Below are positions 27,373 through 35,269 of a stretch of DNA of 64,000 nucleotides, one piece after another. The notes under the pieces were generated by a model. That model ran no database searches and was not told the origin of the DNA. It worked only from the letters and a program-made list of their open reading frames with translations. The stretch spans positions 62,001 through 126,000 of the forward strand of contig NZ_FMAO01000001.1 in the NCBI RefSeq assembly GCF_900094835.1, given 5' to 3'. Numbering within the stretch: position 1 is the stretch's first letter; the number at the start of each line of letters is the position of its first letter. Source of the stretch: Weissella bombi (GTDB taxonomy: Bacteria; Bacillota; Bacilli; Lactobacillales; Lactobacillaceae). A program made the translations under genes and the position numbers.

Positions 27373-27885
27373 ATGGAACATAATAATGTACATCGTGCAT
27401 TTGGTGTCTATGGTATTATTGTTATTAATAATAAGTTAGTGGTAATTAAGAAAAATGGTGGACCATATATTAATCGATTTGATTTGCCTGGTGGCAGCTT
27501 AGAAGACGGTGAGTTTTTAAAAGATGCTATCAATCGTGAAATTAAAGAAGAAACCGGTCTAAAAGTTTCTAAGATAAAACAATTAGGTGTTACTAGTTTT
27601 AAATATCCTTGGCGTTATTTGGATTATGAGATGAACCAACATATTACCGTTTTCTATGAAGTTCAGGAATTTTCTGGCCAAGTAATGAATTCTGTTAATC
27701 AGTTTGAAGGGCAAGATTCGTTAGGTTCCTTGTTAGTTAATTTTGATGAATTAAATATTAATAATGCGTCCCCACTTGTTTTGAAAGCAAAAGACTATAT
27801 CCAGTCTGGTGTATTTGATACTAACGATATTAGTATAGAAAATTGGCACGTTTTGTCAGAAAATGAGCGTGTTTTTACAGATTAG
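27373..27885 (+). CDS. Nudix hydrolase
   Basis: 170 residues. The Nudix box is clear: 'GGSLEDGEFLKDAINREIKE' followed by 'ETGL', matching G-x5-E-x7-REUxEE-x-GU. The family hydrolyses nucleoside diphosphates linked to another group; the substrate is unknown. It begins 15 bases after the hydrolase gene with GGAGGG upstream and is followed by a strong terminator. Confidence 0.88.
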   Translation: MEHNNVHRAFGVYGIIVINNKLVVIKKNGGPYINRFDLPGGSLEDGEFLKDAINREIKEETGLKVSKIKQLGVTSFKYPWRYLDYEMNQHITVFYEVQEFSGQVMNSVNQFEGQDSLGSLLVNFDELNINNASPLVLKAKDYIQSGVFDTNDISIENWHVLSENERVFTD

Positions 27886-27908
27886 AAATTTTATCAAGAA
27901 TAATTTAT

Positions 27909-27956
27909 AAAAAGTCAGCAAACTGAACTAATTTTAAGTCAGTTTGCTGACTTTTG
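27909..27956 (+). terminator. Terminator after Nudix gene
   Basis: An inverted repeat of about 17 bases (AAAAGTCAGCAAACTGA with its complement) ends in a T-run and works in both directions. Confidence 0.85.
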
Positions 27957-28135
27957 CTTTGATATTTACGGAAGATTTAGCTAAGTTAAAATATTTTGGC
28001 GTGTACGTTATTAATCTATGTATAAATTGGATTATGAAGAGATTGTTTGACAAAACTACTGCGGCAATATTCTTTAAATGTGAACAAAACGACACGCTAA
28101 TTTCGATTAATCTGTGAACTTTTTTAAAATTATTC

Positions 28136-28164
28136 TTGAATTTCGGAAGTTAATCCCGTATTAT
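28136..28164 (+). promoter_or_regulatory. Promoter of lactate oxidase-FNT operon
   Basis: TTGAAT at 28136-28141 and TATTAT at 28159-28164 are 17 bases apart. The predicted start of transcription is about 28171. The rest of the 345-base gap (27957-28135) shows no gene or other clear structure. Confidence 0.6.
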
Positions 28165-28182
28165 ATATCTCGTAGGTAAAAA

Positions 28183-28196
28183 TGTAAGCGGTTACA
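28183..28196 (+). promoter_or_regulatory. cre site before lactate oxidase
   Basis: TGTAAGCGGTTACA is a perfect, almost palindromic cre. It lies just downstream of the predicted start of transcription, a place where CcpA represses by roadblock. Confidence 0.8.
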
Positions 28197-28230
28197 TTTT
28201 AATATTTTAAATTTTAAAGGGGATATATTT

Positions 28231-29325
28231 ATGAGTGAGTACATTGCTAGTGAACGCGAAGGAAAAGTGGACTTTGTTAATACTAACGATCTAGAAGAGG
28301 CAGCCAAAGAAACCATTCCGCGTGGGGGGTATGGTTACATTCAAAGTGGTGCCGGTGATTTAATTACCTATAAGCGTAATATTACGGCTTTCGATAAAAA
28401 GGTTATTGTACCTGGTGTTTTGCGTGATGTTGAAAATCCTGATACGCAAGTTGATTTTCAAGATATGCATCTGACAGCACCTATTATTATGGCACCGGTT
28501 GCTGCACATGGATTAGCTCATGTTGATGGAGAGAAGTATACAGCAAAAGGGGTTGCTAATTTCGGATCTATCTTTACAGCATCTTCATTTGCATCGACAA
28601 CGTTAGAAGACATTCGTGAAGCTGGTGGTCAAGATGCTAACCAATGGTTCCAATTTTACATGAGTAAGGATAATGGTATTAATGATCAAATTATTGCAAC
28701 TGCAGAACGTAATGGTTCGAAGGCAATCGTCTTGACAGCAGATGCAACTTTGGGTGGTAATCGTGAAGCTGATAAGCGTAATCATTTTACATTCCCATTG
28801 CCAATGCCAATCGTAGCAGCATATCAATCTGGGGTGGGCCAGAGTATGGATGCTGTTTACAAGTCAGCAAAGCAAAAGTTAGCACCACGTGATGTTGAAT
28901 ATATTGCAAGTCACACAGATATTCCAGTTTACGTTAAGGGTGTTCAAAGTGCTGAAGATGTTTACCGTTCATTAGATGCCGGTGCTCGTGGTATTTGGGT
29001 AACTAACCATGGTGGCCGTCAATTGGATGGTGGCCCTGCCGCATTTGAATCATTGGAAACAGTTGTAGATGCAGTTAGTGGACGCGTACCAGTTGTCTTT
29101 GACAGTGGTGTTCGCCGTGGACAACATGTTTTTAAGGCGCTAGCAACTGGTGCTGATTTAGTTGCTATTGGTCGACCAGCTATCTATGGACTATCTCTTG
29201 GTGGTGCAACTGGTGTTGAACAAGTATTTAATTTCTTTAAAGATGAACTAGAACTAGTTATTCAACTTGCTGGTACTCAGACCATTGATGATGTTCGCAA
29301 CTTTACATTGCGCGATTCATGGTAA
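28231..29325 (+). CDS. lctO: FMN-dependent L-lactate oxidase (alpha-hydroxy acid oxidase family)
   Basis: 364 residues with AAAGGGG upstream. The (beta/alpha)8 FMN enzyme shows 'GYGYIQSGAGD' (Tyr near the active site), 'WFQFYMSKD' (Tyr), 'LTADATLGGNRE' (Asp and Arg), 'YVKGVQ' (flavin Lys), 'TNHGGRQLDG' (catalytic His and Arg) and 'FDSGVRRG' (phosphate site). The set and order fit lactate oxidases of lactic acid bacteria, which make pyruvate and H2O2 from lactate with O2. The cre site fits repression while sugar is plentiful. A related glycolate-type oxidase is the alternative. Confidence 0.88.
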   Translation: MSEYIASEREGKVDFVNTNDLEEAAKETIPRGGYGYIQSGAGDLITYKRNITAFDKKVIVPGVLRDVENPDTQVDFQDMHLTAPIIMAPVAAHGLAHVDGEKYTAKGVANFGSIFTASSFASTTLEDIREAGGQDANQWFQFYMSKDNGINDQIIATAERNGSKAIVLTADATLGGNREADKRNHFTFPLPMPIVAAYQSGVGQSMDAVYKSAKQKLAPRDVEYIASHTDIPVYVKGVQSAEDVYRSLDAGARGIWVTNHGGRQLDGGPAAFESLETVVDAVSGRVPVVFDSGVRRGQHVFKALATGADLVAIGRPAIYGLSLGGATGVEQVFNFFKDELELVIQLAGTQTIDDVRNFTLRDSW

Positions 29326-29347
29326 TAGGTAAAGGGAGTATGTACTG

Positions 29348-30229
29348 ATGGATGCAAATTTTTTAACTTCAAGACCAGCTCAATTGCCGGATTATGATAC
29401 AGCAACACCTGTTGATTCAGAGAACGAACAGACAGTTGAAAAATCACCGCTATTTAGAAAAATAGATGATGCTCTGATGAATAAAGTTGCTTTATTTCAA
29501 AGCAGCTATGCTCGGTACGCAGCGCGAGCAATGTTGGCAACATTGTTCTTAACATTAGGAACAGCTGCTGCATTTGGAACAGCGCTACAAGCTGAAAAGC
29601 TTTTGCCAGGTTCTGGTAAATTCACGTTTGCTTTCATGTTTAGTTGGTCATTGGTTATGATTATCTTCATGGGGGCTGAACTGGGGACATCAAACATGCT
29701 GTTTGTAACGGTTGGTGTATATCGTAAGAAAATTCATTTTTCAACCGCTGCTAAAGTATTAGGGACCACATTATTATTCAATTTGATTGGTGGTGTCTTC
29801 TTCGCTTACCTAATCTCATTGACAGGTCCTTTCCAGGATCTACCATCAGCTAATTATTTGTTTGATGGAATTGCTGCAAAGCTAAGCAAGTCATCAATTC
29901 AAATTTTCGTTGAAGCTATCTTTGCTAACATCATTGTTAACACAGCCTTCTTCATTAATTTACGTATGAAGGATGACGCTGGTAAGGTTATGGCAATTAT
30001 CTTTGTTATCTTTATCTTCGCATTCTTGGGTTACGAACACGTTATTGCAAACTTCCCAGCATTCTCATTAGCATTCTTTGCTTCTCATGGTACGATTGCT
30101 GGTATGACATTAGGAAGTGTTCTACACAACTTGTTCTTCGCCTTAATTGGTAATTATGTTGGTGGTGCCTTGGTCATTGGTATGACATATGCTTGGATGA
30201 ATAAAACGAAAACAAATTATGTTGATTAA
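29348..30229 (+). CDS. FNT-family monocarboxylate channel/transporter
   Basis: 293 residues: an N-terminal tail of about 60 residues, then six membrane segments of the formate/nitrite transporter family. 'FMGAELGTSNM' stands at the position of the family's E-L-F-T-x-N motif, and 'YEHVIANF' carries the central pore His. In the family the channel passes formate, nitrite, hydrosulfide or lactate as the protonated acid. It begins 22 bases after lactate oxidase, with no terminator between, so the natural partner substrate is lactate. That is inference from context. Confidence 0.85.
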   Translation: MDANFLTSRPAQLPDYDTATPVDSENEQTVEKSPLFRKIDDALMNKVALFQSSYARYAARAMLATLFLTLGTAAAFGTALQAEKLLPGSGKFTFAFMFSWSLVMIIFMGAELGTSNMLFVTVGVYRKKIHFSTAAKVLGTTLLFNLIGGVFFAYLISLTGPFQDLPSANYLFDGIAAKLSKSSIQIFVEAIFANIIVNTAFFINLRMKDDAGKVMAIIFVIFIFAFLGYEHVIANFPAFSLAFFASHGTIAGMTLGSVLHNLFFALIGNYVGGALVIGMTYAWMNKTKTNYVD

Positions 30230-30261
30230 AAAGTAAGTTATTCAGCTGATTTGTTACTAAT

Positions 30262-30310
30262 AAAAAGTCGTCAATCTATCATTTAAATGATTAGATTGGC
30301 GACTTTTTTA
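30262..30310 (+). terminator. Terminator of lactate oxidase operon
   Basis: AAAAGTCGTCAATCTATCAT pairs with its near-complement and is followed by seven T. It also overlaps the end of the remnant at 30308 on the other strand. Confidence 0.85.
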
Positions 30311-30397
30311 AAGCCATTCAGCATTGGGATTTCTAAAAGCTAATTCCCAGAATGGTAATAAATCATGTACACTTAATTGTTTTAATTCGATTTGCAT
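30308..30397 (-). pseudogene. N-terminal remnant of a GNAT acetyltransferase
   Basis: On the minus strand an ATG (30397) with AGGAG five bases upstream opens 29 residues beginning 'MQIELKQLSVHDLLPFWELA', then 'FRNPNAEWL' and stop. This matches the start of a GNAT subfamily ('...LWELAFSNPEAEW' style). The acetyl-CoA domain is missing, so the gene appears truncated. A real small peptide is less likely. Confidence 0.5.
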
Positions 30398-30633
30398 CGT
30401 TACTCCTAGCGTTTTGAATGTTAACTGACATTTTAGGTTAATTATATACTGGATTTCATTTTAATTTCAATAGATTTTCTCATAATAAAACGCTATAATA
30501 TCAATATTATAAAAGATTAAATTAAAAAATAATGATATTATGTTATTGGCTTTTGGTAGAGCGTAGTAAATAAAATTTTAAAGTATCTCACAAGACGTTT
30601 TCTATCAAAAAACTTTTAGAAAGTGTATACAAA
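30398..30633. other. Intergenic region before LD-carboxypeptidase gene
   Basis: AT-rich, with several candidate promoter-like hexamers but none with clear spacing. No other structure noticed. Confidence 0.4.
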
Positions 30634-31617
30634 ATGAAAAAAATTTATCCTCAAAAATTGCAATCTGGTGATGAAATTCGTGTTATTTCACCAAGTTCGA
30701 GTTTAGAACGGGTTGGTGGGATGCAAGATAATTTGATTGCTAAAGAACGTTTAGAGAATTTAGGCTTTAAAGTGACTTTTGGTGAGCATATCTATGAAAA
30801 TGATCAACTGTCTTCGGCATCAATAGCATCAAGATTGGCTGACTTACATGATGCTTTTCGTGATAAGCAAGTTAAAGCAGTTATGACCACTATCGGCGGG
30901 TTCAATGCGAACGAATTATTACCATATATTGACTGGACGTTAATTCAAAATAATCCCAAATTTTTCTTTGGTTATTCTGATATAACTAGTCTACATACAG
31001 CTATTTTTGCTAAAACAGGGTTAGTGACGTATTATTCACCAACGTATTCCTCTTTTAAAATGGATGCCTTACAAGATTTTCAAACAAACCAATGGTTGAA
31101 AGCAGTGTCAGACCAACTAAAAGATGCGCAGTATGATTTAGTAGCCAATGATGTATTTACAAGTGATCCATGGTATGACACATCAATTCCACGAAATTTT
31201 TTGCCTAATAAATGGCAAGTGTATAATGAGGGGCGCGCTGCAGGAACCATAATTGGTGGTAATATTCAAACTTATCATTTATTATTTGGTACGCCTTATT
31301 TTAGAAAAATTGCGCAGCCTATTGGATTTTTAGAAGAAGCTGAAGAAGGGGATGCGTATGAATTTGATCGATTGTTAGCACAATTTTTACAAGTTAATCC
31401 AGACTTAAAAGGGTTGGTAATTGGCAGATTTCCTAAAGAATGCGGTATGACACATGATTTACTATTGTACATATTAGACAAATATCCAATCCTTAAAAAA
31501 ATACCTGTCATTTACGATGTCGATTTTGGACATACGCAGCCTATTTTTACGTTTCCGTTAGGTGGCGAAGTTACAATTGATACCCAGGCGTTACGGATAA
31601 CAGTTTATGAAGAATAG
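30634..31617 (+). CDS. LD-carboxypeptidase-like S66 peptidase (LdcA/MccF family)
   Basis: 327 residues. 'VISPSSS' at the N-terminus and the nucleophile elbow 'FFGYSDIT' (Ser near residue 114) are the S66 signatures; a Glu-rich middle 'EEAEEGDAYEFD' and a C-terminal 'DVDFGHTQP' with His complete the Ser-Glu-His relay. The longer MccF-like form is indicated by the insert after the nucleophile. The enzyme would cleave a peptide or peptide-nucleotide bond in the cytosol (murein recycling or microcin C-type immunity). Only a weak ribosome site is seen. Confidence 0.85.
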   Translation: MKKIYPQKLQSGDEIRVISPSSSLERVGGMQDNLIAKERLENLGFKVTFGEHIYENDQLSSASIASRLADLHDAFRDKQVKAVMTTIGGFNANELLPYIDWTLIQNNPKFFFGYSDITSLHTAIFAKTGLVTYYSPTYSSFKMDALQDFQTNQWLKAVSDQLKDAQYDLVANDVFTSDPWYDTSIPRNFLPNKWQVYNEGRAAGTIIGGNIQTYHLLFGTPYFRKIAQPIGFLEEAEEGDAYEFDRLLAQFLQVNPDLKGLVIGRFPKECGMTHDLLLYILDKYPILKKIPVIYDVDFGHTQPIFTFPLGGEVTIDTQALRITVYEE

Positions 31618-31641
31618 TTTTTACTTTGAGGAGGTTGGATA

Positions 31642-32199
31642 ATGTTTCAGTATAAAATTGATGAAGAAGTAAGTTTAGCACTACCAAGGCCAAAAATTGA
31701 TGCAGAAGCAATCTATGCTTTAATTGATGATAGTCGTGAAGAGTTGTTGCCATGGTTGCCATGGGTATTAGATATGGAAAGTGTAACTGATGAAGAGAAC
31801 GTTTTAAAAACCAACTTAAAGCATTTTAGTGAAGGTGATTCAGTCACTGTGATTATACTTTTTAATAATCAACCCGCAGGTGTTATTAGTTTTAATAGAT
31901 TTCGTGAGTTAGATAATAGTACGGAAATTGGTTATTGGTTAGCAACTAAATTTGTTGGTAAAGGGATTATGCAACGAGCAGTTAGGGGGATGTGCGAATT
32001 AGGATTTACTGATTACCAAGTTAATAAAATCGAGATTCATGCAGCGGTCGACAATACACGAAGTAATAAGGTTGCAGAACGAGCAGGTTTTCACTTAGAC
32101 GGGTTAATTCGAGCTAGTGAATTATTGGAAGATGGTTATCATGATGGCTGTATTTGGACTTTACTAAAAAGTGATTGGGATAATATGTGTAATAATTAG
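31642..32199 (+). CDS. RimJ/RimL-type GNAT acetyltransferase
   Basis: 185 residues with GGAGG upstream. 'GYWLATKFVGKGIMQRAVRGM' corresponds to the acetyl-CoA loop, and 'NKIEIHAAVDNTRSNKVAERAGFHLDG' to motif B, both typical of the RimJ/RimL group that acetylates ribosomal protein N-termini or small molecules. Starts 24 bases after the S66 peptidase gene, so may be co-transcribed; acetylation of a peptide antibiotic is conceivable but unproven. Confidence 0.85.
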   Translation: MFQYKIDEEVSLALPRPKIDAEAIYALIDDSREELLPWLPWVLDMESVTDEENVLKTNLKHFSEGDSVTVIILFNNQPAGVISFNRFRELDNSTEIGYWLATKFVGKGIMQRAVRGMCELGFTDYQVNKIEIHAAVDNTRSNKVAERAGFHLDGLIRASELLEDGYHDGCIWTLLKSDWDNMCNN

Positions 32200-32208
32200 A
32201 TAGATTTA

Positions 32209-32247
32209 GGATTGATGTTAGCGTATAACGAGCATCAATCTTTTTTA
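32209..32247 (+). terminator. Terminator after GNAT gene
   Basis: GATTGATG pairs with CATCAATC around an AT-rich loop and is followed by six T. Confidence 0.75.
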
Positions 32248-32326
32248 ATGTCTTCTTATTCATAATACTTTTTACTTAAATAAAATATATAAATTAGTTG
32301 TTGAAACAACAGACTTTGTCATATTT

Positions 32327-32384
32327 TTGTTATAATTTAATTAGGATATCTCTCATCATATGTGACATTAATTCGTATATGATG
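32327..32384 (+). promoter_or_regulatory. Extended -10 promoter and leader hairpin
   Basis: TGTTATAAT ending at 32335 is an extended -10. About 20 bases into the transcript CATCATAT (from about 32355) can pair with ATATGATG (to about 32384). The 5' leader of the next gene would be about 130 bases. Confidence 0.5.
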
Positions 32385-32474
32385 TTTTCCAAATATAATA
32401 TTACTAAGTTGGCTTAAACATATAGATATGGGGAATTATGTTTAAATGCAGATTAATAAAAAGAGGTATTTATC

Positions 32475-33548
32475 ATGAAAATGCATAACAAAATGGGCAT
32501 TGCTATTGCAAGTTTTATGGCAGTGGGTACGCTAGCAGGCTTTGGTGGCAGTATAGACACTGTTGCTGCTAAAGCTTCAGCACCTTCAAATGGAGCTGCA
32601 GTTAAAGTTAAGAGCGGTGAATATATTATTCCTGATAATAAAAAGACTTTATCTAGTGATAAGGCTTATTTGGCTTTAGATTTACACATTAAAAATAATG
32701 GTCCTAAAGTTAGTTTAATGACCAGTGATATTAAATTAAAAGATAAAAGTGGTAGTCGTATTAAATCCGTTCAAATTTACGGTAGTGGGGATGATTTCTC
32801 GACTATGGGATACGAAAAATTAGCAAAGCATGATACAACGAGTGGTTACGTTGTTTTCCCTGTCGCTAAAGATAAAAAATATACTTTAGAAATTGCACCG
32901 ATGGCATCTGGTACTAAAAAGTATCCAACTACTAAGGTGAAGATTAACACTAAAAAGTATCAAGATCATACGCAAGATTCTCAAAAGGCTATGACAAGTT
33001 ATGTTGATAGTGTGTTCTTAAACAAGCAAGATGGTAGTTCGTATGACAAGCTGCTTACTAATAAACTACAAGATGAACAAGTTTCATATCGTAATGTTGC
33101 ACGAGATTTTCTTGAAACAAGAGCATTCAACAATACAATTGCTGATGAAGCAGCCGAAAATATGGTTAAGCAGATTCAAGATGTAAACAATAAAAAGGGA
33201 TCTGTTAAGTATGCAATCAAATCAGCAACACCAACAACTGCTGAAATCACAGTTACACCAACATTGGTAAAGTTGTCTGAATTGTCGTCAGTTATTTCTG
33301 AGACACAACGTCGAATAGACGAAACGCAAAATGCGAATGGCGAAATGTCATATAGTGAAGTAAATCGTGCTGTTAAGGAATCACTTGTTCAAAAGTTCCC
33401 AGAAGTGCTAGAGAAGATGCCTATGCGTGAAGCTGATGGACAAGATATTAAATTAATTAAAGATGGTAAGAAGTGGACAATTGACACATCTGAGTCAGAC
33501 TACTCATTTGAATCTTTGCAGAAGGAATTTAGTGGTAGTTTTAATTAA
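32475..33548 (+). CDS. Exported protein, possibly DUF5105-like
   Basis: 357 residues with AAAGAGG upstream. A Sec signal peptide ends near residue 33 ('VAAKA'). Residues about 40-155 form a beta-rich domain (telomere of DUF4352-like type); from about 165 to the end a second, helix-plus-strand domain contains 'SYVDSVFLNKQDGS'. This layout resembles DUF5105 proteins of lactic acid bacteria, whose function is unknown. There is no lipobox Cys. Part of the 3' end is duplicated at 34718. Confidence 0.6.
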   Translation: MKMHNKMGIAIASFMAVGTLAGFGGSIDTVAAKASAPSNGAAVKVKSGEYIIPDNKKTLSSDKAYLALDLHIKNNGPKVSLMTSDIKLKDKSGSRIKSVQIYGSGDDFSTMGYEKLAKHDTTSGYVVFPVAKDKKYTLEIAPMASGTKKYPTTKVKINTKKYQDHTQDSQKAMTSYVDSVFLNKQDGSSYDKLLTNKLQDEQVSYRNVARDFLETRAFNNTIADEAAENMVKQIQDVNNKKGSVKYAIKSATPTTAEITVTPTLVKLSELSSVISETQRRIDETQNANGEMSYSEVNRAVKESLVQKFPEVLEKMPMREADGQDIKLIKDGKKWTIDTSESDYSFESLQKEFSGSFN

Positions 33549-33569
33549 AAGGCAGGTTATTGAAATAAC

Positions 33570-33618
33570 GTGTTAAGCCCTGTGAGTCGGTAATAAATCA
33601 ACTTACGGGGCTTCATTA
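33570..33618 (+). terminator. Terminator after exported-protein gene
   Basis: AAGCCCTGTGAGT pairs with ACTTACGGGGCTT. A diverged copy of this hairpin lies at 35035-35085. Confidence 0.7.
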
Positions 33619-33641
33619 TGTGTTTTAAAGGAGTTTATATT

Positions 33642-34157
33642 ATGAATAATAATAAAAATTTAATCGTGTATTATTCACGAACAGGTAATACGGAAGCTGT
33701 AGCAAACTTAATTCATGACAAATTAGGTGGGTATGCTATAAGAATAGAAACAAGTGAAACGCGGCCGGCCAATTATCGACAGGAAGTTCAACAAAATCAA
33801 ATGGAACAGGAAAACGGTATTCTACCTGGTTTAAATACTCAGATTAGTAGTCTAAAAAATTACAAGAATGTTTTTATTGGAACGCCAACTTGGAATATGG
33901 CATTACCACAGGCAGTTGTTTCTTTCTTAACCAGTAATGACTTTACTGGTTTAAATATTTTCCCTTTTAATACTAATGGTGGATATGGTCAAGGGACAAC
34001 CTTTGATCAGATTAAGACGTTAGCGCCAGATGCACATATTAATGATGGCTTCTCAGTTAAAGGTGGAGAAGAGAGTAAAGGTAGACTTTTAAATATTAAA
34101 GATGATCGTAAGTTAGAAGTGTCTCAGTTATTAGATGATTGGCTAAACGGATTTTGA
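33642..34157 (+). CDS. Flavodoxin
   Basis: 171 residues from ATG 33642, which has AAAGGAG nine bases upstream. 'IVYYSRTGNTEAVA' is the FMN phosphate loop; 'GTPTWNMALPQAV' and 'NTNGGYGQGTTFD' form the flavin side loops. The small cytosolic electron carrier belongs to the longer flavodoxin_4-like group also found as quinone/NADPH reductase partners. Monocistronic. Confidence 0.88.
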   Translation: MNNNKNLIVYYSRTGNTEAVANLIHDKLGGYAIRIETSETRPANYRQEVQQNQMEQENGILPGLNTQISSLKNYKNVFIGTPTWNMALPQAVVSFLTSNDFTGLNIFPFNTNGGYGQGTTFDQIKTLAPDAHINDGFSVKGGEESKGRLLNIKDDRKLEVSQLLDDWLNGF

Positions 34158-34194
34158 AGTTTGAAATTTGTCGAGGTAAGATCCCTGTGTGGAT

Positions 34195-34252
34195 AGTGAA
34201 ATGCCCCATAAATGTCAGAACATGTGTCTAATATTTATGGGGCATTTTATGA
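34195..34252 (+). repeat. TGCCCCATAA hairpin repeat, copy A
   Basis: GTGAAATGCCCCATAAAT begins an inverted repeat whose right arm is ATTTATGGGGCAT, with T-rich DNA after it. It probably serves as terminator for the flavodoxin gene. Related copies are at 45574 and 51053. Confidence 0.7.
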
Positions 34253-34344
34253 TTAAAGATATAAGTGGTCTTGATATTTATGCTGTGTCATATTGACGTA
34301 ATACATGGTAATGCATCAATTACCTTATGATTGTAGCAGTACGA

Positions 34345-34731
34345 TTATTGCTTTTTTTGTAAAAGTCGATAGTCTTTAGAATCTGCTACGCGAATTTTAA
34401 ATATTGCATCAATGTTTAGTGAAAAACTAGTTGGAAACATTGATTTAAAGTCGATTATTTGAATAAGTGTCGCTTTACCATTTTCATAATTACCAAAATA
34501 TAATTTCCATACAGCTAGCCATAGTTGCTTAGAAATTTGACCATTCCAATTTAAGAAAAGGCCATCTGAATTAAATTTATTACGTAAATCATATGCCGCT
34601 TGATAATTTTTTGTATTTAAATAATTTTGCAATACGACACCGTAGTAATTTATTAGTTCATCGGAAATTTGAAAAGGATCGGCATACTTTGTTAAATAGT
34701 GTTTACATTTTCCTTTCAGCAATACCAACAT
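34345..34731 (-). pseudogene. Regulator C-terminal fragment (Rgg-like), disrupted
   Basis: About 120 coding residues in one frame, helix-rich with 'YLNTKNYQAAYDLRNKF' and 'LYFGNYENGKATL', resembling the C-terminal helical repeats of Rgg/GadR-type regulators. There is no helix-turn-helix and no ribosome site. The frame's first residues fall in the duplicated fragment that starts near 34718, so the 5' part was probably lost when that fragment arrived. The family call is tentative. Confidence 0.4.
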
Positions 34732-34994
34732 TGTCTGTTATTTCTGAAATACAACGCCGAATAAACAAAACGCAAAATACGAATAGTGAAAGTTCCTACA
34801 GTGAAGTAAATCATGCTACCAAGGAGTCACTTGTTCAAAATATCCTAGAAGTGCTAGAGAAAATACCTATGTGTGAAGCCAATGGACAATATATTAAATT
34901 AATTAAAGATGGCAAGAAGTGAACAATTGACATATCTGAGTCAGACTACTCATTTGAATCATTGCAGAAGGAATTTAGTGGCATTTTTAATTAG
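34718..34994 (+). pseudogene. Partial duplicate of the 3' end of the exported-protein gene
   Basis: This stretch matches about 33230-33548 with many substitutions: it has the same order of 'VISEIQRRI', 'SYSEVN', 'VLEKIPM' and 'IKLIKDGKK'. It lacks about 18 bases near its start. The Trp codon TGG has become TGA at 34919-34921, and no start codon or signal peptide is present. The following hairpin (35035-35085) is also a copy. It is a decayed tandem duplication. Confidence 0.85.
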
Positions 34995-35034
34995 CTAAGA
35001 ACACAAATCTGTTATAAAAAATAATAATATGTAC

Positions 35035-35085
35035 AAAGCCCTGTAAGCTGGAAATAAAACCAACTTATAGGGTTTTACTGTTTAT
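35035..35085 (+). terminator. Duplicated terminator hairpin
   Basis: AAAGCCCTGTAAG pairs with CTTATAGGGTTTT. It is a diverged copy of the hairpin at 33570, marking the end of the duplication. Confidence 0.6.
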
Positions 35086-35269
35086 TTAGGTATAACACTA
35101 AAGGTTTCTTAATATGTGATTTCTGTTTTTAAACAAAATTTAAACATTTAGTAAAAAATAAACAGAATTTTCAATTTATAATCAGTGCATTAATATAATA
35201 CTTATCAAAGCATAATGTATGTGTTTTTATGTTAAATAAGTAATTTTTATGATTATAAGGAGCACTATA

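Noticed and set aside
34593-34922. Apparent 109-codon gene on the plus strand
   Set aside because: Only the duplicated 3' fragment in it shows protein-like sequence; it has no signal peptide or ribosome site and ends in a TGA that replaces TGG.
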